64,000 nucleotides of DNA from assembly GCA_036852015.1 (NCBI GenBank), contig JAANDG010000214.1, positions 124,001 through 188,000 on the forward strand, given 5' to 3'. Positions 23,058 to 36,030 of the stretch are shown in pieces; positions within the stretch are counted from its first letter, which is position 1, and every line of letters begins with the position of its first letter. Source of the DNA: Pelodera strongyloides (Eukaryota; Nematoda; Chromadorea; Rhabditida; Rhabditidae). The position numbers and the translations under genes are program-made. Below the pieces are notes generated by a model that was not told where the DNA came from, searched no databases, and saw only the letters and a list, made by a program, of their open reading frames with translations.

Positions 23058-26000
23058 ATGGCACTAATTTGCAAACAATTCCTCCTCCTTGTTTGGAAAA
23101 ACTGGATACTTTTCAGGAGAAGTTGGGTCAGTTTTTGACATTTTTCAACCTTCTTATTATGGACTCTTGTACACTCTTATGCAGCAATTACATATAATAG
23201 AATTGTAAACGGTAGAGGGTAGTTATCTCGTATAGAACATATTATATTATCGAGAAGTTTAAGTTAACATAGGTAACCCGTCCGTTTTTCTTTTTGCTTT
23301 TCGGCTCTGACCCGGAGTCGCCTCTTTTTCGCAAGGCCGGTCCCTAGTCAACCCGAACCCGCCTTTCCGGGCGGTTGACTCACTGACTCGCCTCTTTGTG
23401 AGCGGTTCACCGCTCAACCCATTTTGAGCTTTGTATTTGCAGTTATGGCTCGTTTTCGAAATTGTCCTCCCTATTGCTATATCAATAATACTAATGGTGA
23501 AAACCGAGGTCGGTGCTTTTTATTATGGGAGATTATCAACATACGAGTATACAACCACCAGGGCCCAAACACCGTACTGCTTCAAAACACTGTTTTGTGT
23601 AGAACATAGTCATAATTCATTTTAAGAATACGGAGCACATTAAAGCAGTATCTGACGGAGATGTTGATCCAAGAAGCCTCGCGGATGCAAGCTACTCGGC
23701 GCTTAAAGGAAACGGATGTGTTGTGACTATCGGCGTAGCGTAAGTGTTTCGGTTGTAAGTGCTAGCGTATAGTCAAAGCGTAAGTGTCAATAACGTGGTT
23801 GTTTATCTGCATTTGCAGCTTCAAGACAGTAGTGGTTAAACAATTTCACTGTCCATGTAGTGCATTTGTGCACGCTGGCGTCGCATCCCATTTCCCGCTA
23901 ATTAGTAGCCAGTGCAGTAACAAGGGGCGAGTTAGGTGACAGGTGATACACATCCGTTCGGGAGCACGATGAAGTGCAAGTATTTTCAGATCGGCCCCAA
24001 ATGTAAAAGTTCCCGTCCCAGAGAACGGTGAAACCAATTTATTGACGCTTGAACACTTCAACAGCAGAGAAGTAAACTTTCGGAACCTGTTGTTGTAGAG
24101 GGCAGAAGTCGTGTTGAACTGTGTAGTCAATGTTACTTACAATTAGTTGCATACAGCGACACTTGAGCTTGAGGTTATCTTATGAATACTCATTTCAAGT
24201 GAGCATATCGGAAAAGCTTCCTCCTTCCTATTCAGGTGAATGTTCTCAAATCAAACATCAAATTGTGATCTAGACGATATCACCAACAGTTTATTCAATT
24301 CAAAGGTCGCGTCCGCTCAGGTGTTATTTTCAAACTCATGGCCCATTTATTTTCACTTGTTTTATTTGTAGGCGTTAGAAAAAGCTCTAATCGGTCAAGA
24401 GGTCCCGGTGAGCAAAGGAGACAAGAAAAAATGCTTTAAGTTTGTTTTTGCTTGTACTATTGTTTATTTTAAGTTAACTATTACAATTGTTTTAATTAAG
24501 TCAATTAGTTAAAAATTAATTAATATAAGAGTCAATTAAAGTTGCGCAAAGTTGTTGAAAATGTTCAAGACCTTACGTTTGAAGCGGAGTTTTTGGCCCG
24601 TAGCTCTTTATGCTACTCTTATTTCAAGGGTGTGTAGAGCTTGCATTCCCCATCAAGACGACATATCATGTATATTGTATAACATTTATTGTCGACGTTT
24701 CGTGTTACCCCATCTTCAAGCGAATATGTATGCAGACAAAATGCGCAAAACAAACACGAAACTAGCCTTTCCATACCAGTCACGTAATTAAATATGCGAC
24801 TGAATAAGTAAATTCGAATTTGCATGCCCGGCATCTTGAATCTTGCTATTTGCCGTTATCTGCATACTTATGCTAAAATTTGTTCCATTGCACCCGAGAT
24901 TTGCCGCGGGTCCAAGCGACACGTTTATTATAGAAAAATGGAACTTTGTGCTATTTTAACTGGGAAACTTTTGACAACTTTTGTTGTTTTTCCTTAATGG
25001 GGAACAAGCATTCTATTAATACAGCTTAAATTTTAAAGGGTCTGCTGAAGGCCCTTTCAGGACAATTACCTCCAACACAAAAAATCACTCACAAACTATA
25101 CATGGCAAACCATTCGTATGTATACGATTACAAAGACAGCAATATTATACGCGACCCTTATTGTTAGTTTGCTTTGCAACGCTCCCTTTAAGGGACAGGC
25201 CCTCGAGAAAAAAGTTTTCCTCGATTCACTTGCACAGAATGTCCGGAATTTTAGAAATATTGATGTTTCTTTGTACAGAGTTCCCCGGCAAACAGTTCGG
25301 CCAGGCACCGAAGTCAGCCACGTCAAAATACGTTTTTACTGTTTATATTACGGTTTATATCTGTCCACTAGAATTCTTTCTTTACATAATAATTGTTAAA
25401 GGGATAGGTTCACCTCGAAGCATCAAATTAGAGGTGCAGAGAGTGTTGTGAATATATATAGATATAGGGGGTGTCAAGTGTCAAGCGTCTCCAGCCCCAC
25501 CACGCTATTTCGCAAACACAGTGGCGTACCGTTTGACTGTACTTGCCAGTTATTTTATAAAGCGAGGTCGCTTAGCTTTTGAGCTTGCTCCTGGCTCGAG
25601 GAGCAAAGCAAATTTACTGCAATTTTCGCATTTTGACCGTCATAGGTCATACTACCAATAGAATCAGTTTTAAGATGTGGAAAACCATTTTCAGATTATA
25701 AAAAAGGTGCAATTCGAGGTGAACATATCCCTTTAAAGGGATGATGCTACGGTAATAAAAAAGTGTTTCCAATACTGATGCCCTAAAAGCGCAAAAAATG
25801 ACGCTGACTGCGGTACCTGGCCGAACTGTTTGCCGGGGAATAACTCTGTGCGTTCTAGGTGCAAAGTAATGCAGTTTTCACAGTAACATTTCTGAAATTC
25901 CGGATATTCTGCGAAAGTAAATTGAGGAAAACTCTTTTTCACGTTTGCCTCTCCCTTCAAGCAGCTTTTTGTGAACACGTCCGTGTTCCGTGTGTTTATG

Positions 26001-27761
26001 CAGGATAAGATTGCACAGCAATGGGAGATCCGACATTACTGACTTTTACAGATACACAGCCGGCATTTACATTGATGTAGAAGAGGTAAACCCACCAAAA
26101 TTCGACTTTACTATATTCATCGAGGATAAAATGGAGCAGCCGGTACTTCCTCTACATGCTCAATTCCCCGACTCGGATAAATACTCATTTGAAAATAAGG
26201 TTTGTTAGTTAGATCGACAACATTGCAATGCATCGCCAAACAGTCTGCTATGCGGCCTACGTTTTTCACATTCACTACACATCAGCCGTTGAATATGCAA
26301 CTTTTCTAAATTATTCGGTTTCTGTGGGTCTGCGATTATTTTCCTCGAAAAGTTTTTTTTGCGAAAACACTAACATTTCAACCGGAATATTTCATTTTTA
26401 AGTTGCAATAAGGTACTAAAAGAGCATATTATGTTTGGCCTTGAATAAAAAACACACGTTTTTAATTACAGCAAGACGGCTACATTGACAACGGGTACTT
26501 TGTTTTGCAATTGATGACGATCAACAGCTTTTTCGTACGTTTCTAAAATTGTCTGAAAAAAAAAAAAAAAAAAAAAACGAAATACCAGAAAAAAAGTCTC
26601 ATGGCTGAAACCGTTATTCTGAAAAAAAAAACGGATTTGAAAGTTTGAAAGCCTGTTAGCCTTATTTGACCTTAATGGGGTCTCGATGTACGCCGGATTT
26701 TGCTTCCAAGTATGGCAAAAATTACCGTAGATTGGCACTACACGAGAACATCTACAGACCGCCAAAAATGGTCCCGGGGCAGATAGCCACAGGACTATTT
26801 TTTTCGAGCGTGCATAAACTGTGCATTTTGGCCTCCTCTAGTATTATCAATGGTGCATTTTCTAACTTTGTATACAAAATCGTACGCGAGATGCACATTT
26901 GATACTTGGAAGCAAAAAGCGCTGTTTTTGCCATACATCGAGACCCCATGAAACTCTGAAAAATACTTTGTTTGTCACTGCATATTACTTTGTTTGACCT
27001 GCATAGTGCTTTTGTTTGACCTGCATAATACTTTGTTTGACCTGCAACAATACACATGCAGGATTTTACAAAGCAAATATGGTCTCTATGTGTTAGTACA
27101 AAAAGTCCATAGTACTGCCAAAATACAACATCGTCTTCCATATATAGGTCGAAACGGGTTCTGTCACACGACCTCTTCTACTTTTGACACGCTCTATGAC
27201 GCTCTATATTCTTACACTTGATGAACCTCAGTCAGTTTAAAGCGAATGGCAAGACTATTTCGCAGAGATTCCACTACACACTGTCAAAAAACCGTAGTTT
27301 TAAAAACATCGAGTTAGCACAAGTCTAGTACACATCTTTCATCTCTAGCACGCATCTAGCACGCACCTTTCGTCCCTTTCTCTCTCCGCACTCCTATTTT
27401 TCTTTACTGACTTGCTGAATAGAGCCTTGAATTCAAACGATCCCTCGTACATCGAAACGGCTAGTATTGTACGAACGACAAGAACCCCATATTGAAGGAA
27501 TTCTTAAAGGGACGCGGTCACCGTTTTGGCCCTTATGTATACTTTGTGTTTTTATTATCTTCATAATTTATAACGCGTGTTAGGAAAATGTTTTGCAAGA
27601 AATGCGGCAACAGCGAGTAAAATGATGACGAAAAATTTTGTCCTCGAACCAACACGCATCGTAACCCTAGTAATTGTCCAGCATATGGCCGTACTGATAA
27701 TGACCCGACATTGTTTTTCCACTAATTAATCGGTCGAATACCTCGCGGGCATTATAACATT

Positions 27762-27837
<76 letters not shown>

Positions 27838-27873
27838 AAAATCTATGGCTAACCTGCGTTCCCTTTCGGCGAA

Positions 27874-27919
<46 letters not shown>

Positions 27920-30900
27920 ACAATGCCAGGCGAAGGTAATGGCGAAATGCCTGTCCACCCGCACAGCGAAACGCCAATTGAAAAATTTTCGCCAGGCGTT
28001 TCGCTGTTTTTGACTAAAAAGCCAGCGTTTCGCCAGGCGCTTCGCTAGTTTTGCTACGAATAGTGTACCATGCTCTCGCAGTGTATGGAGACGGCATTCT
28101 AACAGGATAATTCACCACCCAAATTATACCGCAGAAAACTAACACATAGTACATCATCTTAGTTTATAATATATCACGTAGCATTATATGCCAAGCAAAA
28201 AACAATCACACCGGCGTGTAAACAAATATCAACAAACTGCATAAACTGGCGATTCGCCAGTTGAATTTACCTTCGCCAGGCGTTTCGTCATTAAATCACC
28301 TTCGCTAGGCGGATTAGTCAGTGAAAATATTTTCGCTGGCGATTCGCCTAACGTGGACAGAGAACTGTGGACTTTGAATCGGACGCAACTTTTAATGAAT
28401 TTCTCGCTGAAAACAGCGTTTTTTCGTCGGATTTTTTTCATACTGTGCAGTTAATAAAAACACAAAGTATACATAAGGGTCAAAACGGTGACCGCGTCCC
28501 TTTAAAGGGTCAGACCCATTTCAGGTAACCCCTATGTTTGACTAACCGATATTTTTTAACTATACCATTAATTAAGAACGATATATACGCGGATTTCCAG
28601 AAAAGAAGCGCCATTCATATAAATATTTTTAATTATTCATACCCATACACAACTATATACCGTAGATTGTAGGCGTGCAATATAGAATGCAAGTGTGCAA
28701 ACACGTCACACACGTGCATGCACGAGCTCCATTTTAGGCAACAAGATGGAAACGAAAAAAGCGGTGATATGTGGGGTTGAATGGAAAGCTTGGGAAATCA
28801 AATTTCTAGTGACTAGTGAAGTAAGGAATAAGGAACACATTAATATGGAAATAGAGCATTCACTGGAAACATTTATTGTTTTCCTATTATCCACGAAGTG
28901 TTTTCATTTATAAAAGATGGCTCAAAAATGGCCGCAACCCGGTTGATTTTACTTAGCCATCCAAGAACATAACACATGATTATATATTAAGCAGCACATA
29001 ATACCAGGTAACACAAGACAGTAGGATAATAGTTTATTGAAGAGAACTTGTTTACAAATACACATAATAATAATTTTGATTGGAAAACACAATAACATAA
29101 TCGATAAGAAACGGCATCAGTGGGAATAATCGACTGAAAAGCTGGAAGGTATAATAAAATAAAGCTGTTATAATAATATGATACACTACTTCAGTATAAG
29201 TTTGTTCCCTAACTATAACGTTGGGCAGAGTACTTTTAATTCATGTACGAACGTTGTGAACAACCGAAGATAAAATCAGGACTAAGAACTAATGAACAGT
29301 GATTCCCGGTCGGATTGCTAATAAACACAACGAACCGATTCCACAACACATCTAAGGATGACAAAAATAAATAGTTCAACTACCTTTAACAAAGACATGA
29401 AAAGATGGAAATACGGTTGTCTATCATAAGTTATAAAATCCGGCCAGTATTTAGCGTTCAAGCTGCGTTCAATATTTAAAAAAACCACGTGTAGTTATTA
29501 CAACGAAAAGTACAAAACAAAACACAGTATTTAGATTAGTATCAAGACACGGACGCACGGACATCAATAAATTAATAAAATTCAACGCTTGCCATTGTCC
29601 AATTTCTTCCCAGTTCAGTCAATGTCACAGCATTCCAGCTGACACGGGTCGGTTGCCTCCAAATCGATCCTACAACGATACATACAAAAATTACTTAACA
29701 ACAACTAACAACATTCCTTGCAACGCATTTTGAAAAAATACCGTGCAAACGGCTATTGGAAATCGTTCCGTTTTTTACGTTTAATACACAGGAATATAAT
29801 TATCCAACAGAAATATCGTATGCAGCTTATACAAACGAACATAAATTAGAATAAAAAACGAGCTAAATTGGAGCAACTTTGCATAAACACGCAAGAATTC
29901 AATTGTGCACGATGCATTAGAAAAAGCGGCCAGTGTTCCACTTTAACAAAACAATATTTTTGGAATTTATACTCACCTTATTGTGTACTCCGAAGACATA
30001 TTTCGTTGTAACGCCAACAACATTCCACAACCGTCGTCCGCGGACCAGTTTCAATTAGTGTTCGTTTTTCTAAAGAAAACGTATGTCAATCACTAAGTTT
30101 ACTACCGATCTTATTATATAAAGGAGAAAGGTTGGTTTGTAACGGAGCCGGCTACGTATAAAAGGAGAGTCGCCGATTAGTGTTCAACGACCGAAATAGC
30201 TCCGCAATTACTTTTTCTACGTTTCAAGCCTCGGTATAAGTAGGGAAATTTTTCGCAACTCTCCAAAACAAAACGAGCCTTACTCCATAAACGTTGAAGA
30301 AGTTTCATAAAGTATGCCCACTCAAGACTCATGCGGCGATAGTCTGGATAACGATAAGAGATAAGATTAATAAAACAAGACGGCGAATAATATTGCGCAT
30401 TCGAATATGCTCTTATAGTGCTTCCCTCCCAGTTGGAAGGACGTGATAAAACAAATCCACACAATTGTCATAAACATGTAAACAAAAATTATACAACCTC
30501 AAACCTCAAAATAAAATCGGTTTTAGAAAGAAAATAAACCAACCTGCAACTCGTTGTTAATCTGCCACCTAGATACATCAGTATTAGCCATTGATGTAAA
30601 GTGGATACCCCCTGTAAGAAGCAACAAAATAACTTAACGTAATAAAATGGGGGAAGTGGAATACAAAGAACGGAGATGGCTAACAGCGAAAGCAACGATT
30701 CGGGAACTTGCATGTAGTCACATCCAACAAAGTGGCACAATAACAAAAAGCAAACAAACAGACACAAGAAAAAAAACAGAAAGAATCAGAGAGCATACAA
30801 AATAAATAAAGTTTACAAACAAACAAGCAAGACAACGAAAAAAACGAAAAAAAAAATCGCCGAAAAAATGGAGCCCGTGCATGCACGTTTGTCCATACTA

Positions 30901-33900
30901 CCATTCTATATTGCACGCCTACAATCTACGGTATATAGTTGTGTATGGGTATGAATAATTAAAAATATTTATATGAATGGCGCTCTTTTTCTGGAAATTC
31001 GCGTGTATATCTTTCTTAATTTATGGTAAAGTTAAAAAATATCGAATAGTCAAACATAGGTGTTGCCTGAAATGGGCCTGACCCTTTAAAGTGGGTTGAA
31101 CTTCCTTTCTCTTCTTGTTTAAAAGTTTTTGTTTATTTTTCCTTTCATTTTTCTCACCTTCAAAACGTAAGCTTTTTTGAGCCGAACGTGCAAAACCGTG
31201 TTGTCCTATGCAAGCGAACTACCGGCCGGTTTCTGATACTGATTGAAACTGCATTCTTTTGGACTATGCTAAGAGAGTCGAAGTCGATTTTTTTTTCTAA
31301 TTTGTGCTCATTTGCATATGATGCATAAAAATGAAGATTCCATTATGCGTTTCAGAAACCGGTTGGTTTTTCGCTTGAGTTTTAGATAATTAGTATAAAA
31401 ATGTTGAATTAAAAAGTTTAGGGCGATTTGGGAAAGTTCCATAATAGTGGTGCAGATGAAAAAGGAAAACAGGGCGTAGATTTTCCCATGCTCAAGCGGC
31501 TCGCTGTCCCAGCACACAATACTTTAAGCTTTTATCTGGTTTGTTTACTTTCGCACATATATCATTTATGCGTATTTTACCTAGGTACGTAGTTTCATTT
31601 CCTTGTGGCAAGCATGGTAAGTCTCGTCTGTGGAACGTTTCCAGTCAGTTACATGAGGAAACTTTGGCGGCGCGCTTCTGGGTTCGATACAGTGAAACAT
31701 CCGAAATTTGTCGACAGCTCAGGCCAAATACTGAATACAGGGCACGCACAGCCAATGTTTCTCTTGTTGTAGACAAAACACGAAAATGGACATAATGCAA
31801 CAACTAAAAGGAATTTCATTGCAGTCCTCTGTAGATTTGACCTTGTAAGAAGCTTATTCCGTACTGTCACTTTTCACGTTTTTTTGCGTGCTTCGTTCAA
31901 ATACTTAAGAACTTCAGATGTTTCATAAAATATGCCGCATGCCCGTTTTTTTATTGTTGTCACCTTTGTAGTCGCCTCAGGCGGGTAAATCAGTAATCAT
32001 TTTCAGGGAGGTGTGCTTTTTGTGCCACTTCTTCTCGTTCCAATGAAAATGCGTACTGTAGGATTAATCGCAACAGAACAGTACAACGGACATCGTGTAG
32101 GCATTTTTATTAGTGTAACAAACAGAGTGGCACCGGCTCAACGTGAGTACATTTTGCAAATGAATTGTTGTAAATTAGAAACAAATAAATAAAGAATAGT
32201 TTTACATGGAAAAGGAGGCCTAATCTATAAATTGTAACTCCTAACTCATAGTCTAACACGAAATACCGGCGGGTTTTTGAAACGCATCGAATACACCAGC
32301 ATTCTTATGCACCTTATGCAATTAATCTATTAGAATAATAAGACGAGCTAATTTCGAGCAAATTAGCCTCAATTATCAAAATGCAGTTATCTGCTATTCG
32401 TTTCAAAAAAAATCCGGTATTTCCCTACAGGGACAGGCCTATCAAAGTAAACCTATGTTTACGATACGTTCATAATGATTATAAAGCATTTTTATTACAA
32501 TATATATAAACCAAATTTCCCCTACATCGTATATTCATACGCAAAAATGCAGATGTCAAAGCTGTCTATGCAAAATTATCGTAAAATTAGAATGCGATCA
32601 AAATTTGCATACACAGCCTTGAAATCTGCAGTCTTACGGTATACATATGAGATGAGCTCATCGGAAAACGTTCCCCAGGGGTAAATGTAGATAAAATTTG
32701 GTTTGTATGTATTAAATTAAATGCCTTCTATTAATTATGATATGAACATATCGTAAATAAGGGCTTACTTTGATGGGCCTGTCCCTTTTAGTAATATGCA
32801 AAATATTCAGGAGCTAATGAGCATTATGGGCATGAACAAGAAAGTCTATTACTTCTCACATTTTGTCTTTCTATGGATAAAGGAAATCCTTGCTATTTGC
32901 ATACCATTCATAAACTTTTATCTCGGTGCCAAAGAAGTAAGTAATTTAACTGTGATCTTTTGGAGCAAGCTGTCACTACTTTTACATTTTAAAGCAATTG
33001 AGCGCTGAGCTGCATGGGGTGCCTAGGGCAGACTGTAATATCGTCTAGCAATAAGTCTTAATTATAGTTTATTGAACATAACACATTTAAAATGTTGTCT
33101 TGGCCGTTAAAAGGTCGTGTATTTGATTTCTTGATTTCACGCACTACTACTTTCATTCAGTGTCACAATAGGGGTTGACGATCGATGATATATTAATTCA
33201 TCTAAGATCTACTACAATATTTCAGTGCATAAGCGGTATCCTGATTTTCCTGTTCGCACTCGGATACTCGATTAATTTCTTGTTTTATGTCGTAATTTGT
33301 GCTGCGTTATCACCCACGGCAGATGCATCCTTATTGGGTATGGACCTATATATTGTTCGTTGTATGTTGCTTTTGTATGAAGCAAACAAATATGGAACTG
33401 AAACGCGAAAGAATAACCAGCACATAAATAGAAGCACATAAATATTGCTTTCTTTACCTACATAAATGGCTCATCATCGAAGAACACAAAAAGCAACAAG
33501 CTTTTCATAATCACCTTACAATCCGAAGCGAATCGCCCTGGAGAGTTTTTTTTTGTATTATTGCTAGTCATTAACGAAAAAATCTTGAATTTCCAGTGGC
33601 ACTCATAATGACAGTTTTAACAACTGCTCCACAATGGGTATTCGGTCAGCCGTCGGGATTAGTCTGGAATCTCCTGCTCTGCTTCAATTTCAATTATGTT
33701 TTGTCCTCTGGTGGGGATATCTGGATGGACCAGCTGCGAAGGAGTAAGACTTTTTGGTTGATTTGTTTTTTTCCTTCAAGACGTGCTCCCAGCAACGTCA
33801 ACCAAGACCGCGAAAACGGCGCAGGATGTATTGCACAGCAAAGCAGCGTTTCCAACTTATCTTGACATTCCCGTGAACAATCAGTCGACTTGGGGAACCC

Positions 33901-35998
33901 ATTTCCCATTGTTTATATCTTCCGCTTGGGAACTCGAATCGAACACACGATCGTGCTACCATGACATACTTAGAAGGCAGACATTGAGCAAGTTTTTTCA
34001 TAACTGTAGTTGTAGTGTTATCCATAGTTTGTGTTTGCACAGTATTGTCAGAGAATGATAGATAGCCAATGTTAATCGGAACTGTGTTTAGACAAGAAAC
34101 TCGGCTTCGGTACCTTGTTCACCAACATTAGTTCGGAGAGAACTTTCGGCGTCCCATTCATTATGATGTGGGTCGATATAATATGGATGTTTGCCGTTGT
34201 ATGGAAGATTGACCAAATTAAGGGGATGTTGAAGCTTGACAAGTTGCTTTTCTGGAAGGTCAGCTCCTTCATAATACTAACAATAATAATGCTAATAATT
34301 GCCTAGCGTATGTGAAAGATGCTTTGTTTTATAGGGTTGTACTTATTTTCTACGCAAAAATGGCATAATGTGAAACAATATTTAAATACTACAAGGCAAT
34401 ACAATTTTTGAGTATATCATGTGTCATGCAGCGTAAATATGATATTCGTTCAGAAAAAGATGAAATTAGTCGATACTGCTGGCAAGTTGAAACTGGATGA
34501 ACTAGAACAAAATCACGAAAAAGATCCACACCGTGATGCTTCACCGGCAGATATCAAACTGGAAAACGTAGCCAAGGTATATACAATGAAAAAACGTAGT
34601 CAAGGTGTAGACAATGAAACCGTGGGTAAAATTCGTTGTCATCGTGCTTCGTAGGTATAATTCTTTTCTGGAACGACCTTCTACTTCCTACATACGGCGA
34701 ACCTTTGTGAATAGACAATTACTAATAATTAATACCGATTAGTTGGACAAATAGCAGACCGTGTGAATATTTTCAGGTTTATGACAACTCTTTTGTTGCA
34801 GTTCGAAAGCTTGACCTTACCGCACGTCGTAGCCAAGTAAGTGGACAATAATACTCACGAAATCCTGTAAAAAATAGTGCTTTAAGATATAACACCAGAA
34901 AAGCAAGATGGAGGCACTCCTAAGCCCTACGCTAAGGTCCTAAGCAAGCATGTCAGTCTTTGTTCTATAAAAATGAAACACAAGGTCTGGAAAGCCAAAT
35001 ATTCAGCTCTAAACAATAGCGGGACACATAAAATAAGATTAATAAGCATACCCACTACCAAACAAACTTCCACTCCATGTTTTAGGTCACTTGTCTGTTG
35101 GGGCATAACGGTGCCGGCAAATCGACGGCTTTTAACATGATCACTGGTATCATAAGGGAAACTGCGGGAAGTGTTTACGTGAATAAAGAGGAGAGTATCG
35201 GTTATTGTCCGCAGCACAATGTCCTTTACGACGATATGACTGTCTTTGAACATTTGTGGCTTTACGTGAAGCTGAAGGGGTAAGTTGATTGCTTAATGCT
35301 TCGCACTCTTGTATTCATCAGCTGCTTGTTCTACGTCGCATACAGCATCAAGGGAGACCAATATCAAGGGAGTATTACCGGCCTGTTTTTGAAAACTCCT
35401 CGATCACTAAGTTACCCGAAAATTCTGCGCTAAACGGCTATTATATGTCCTACCAAGGTTGCTTTTACGGTTGGTCGGAGAATAATACGGTTGTTTGTTT
35501 ATGTTATGTAACGTAAGTTCTGTTGATTATTTCTGCAAAAAGCGTCGTGGTTGTTTAGCATTTTTTCGTAATAAGGTATTTACCACGCTCTTTCGAAAAT
35601 AAGAACAAAACTAAGCACTTGTTCCTGCTCTTTAATATTATGAAGGCAAGGTGGTTGCTGACAGGATCATAGGAATAAACCTAACTGACTGGAATGATTT
35701 CCCAAACTGGTTGCTAAGCCTCTTAAATGCCTCACAGCAAAAATTTTCAAAAACAAAGCTACTTTGCTCTTCACTTCTGTAAAAAGTGCTCCCTTTTAAG
35801 GGAGAATGAAAATATTAAAGAAAAAATCGAGACTTTACTTGTTGACTTGAAACTCGAAGAAAAGAAAAATGTGGTGAGCATGCGTTTTTTTTTTTTGAAA
35901 TGCCTTCAGAAAACACGAATTTAGACTCTGTCTCTCTCTCCCTCTCTCGCTCTCTCTCCCTCTCTCGCTCTCTCTCTCGCTCTCTCTCTCTCTCGCTG

Positions 35999-36030
<32 letters not shown>

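Larger units (their letters stand above)
23740..26051. other. Poorly resolved exon/intron region of ABCA gene B
   Basis: This region should encode the start of the first extracellular domain. Candidate coding pieces are [12 protein letters not shown] at 24373-24408 and [17 protein letters not shown] at 24543-24630, both with plausible splice sites but phases that do not all join. The rest is intron and nested mobile elements. Confidence 0.45.
26535..32006. other. 5.5-kb intron region of gene B packed with mobile elements
   Basis: Between the exon at 26472-26534 and the likely exon at 32007 there is no convincing host exon. The space is filled by the palindromic element at 26683-26949, the adjacent TTAA elements at 27508-28501 and 28506-31085, and repeat G copies near 31210-31375. 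Confidence 0.65.
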
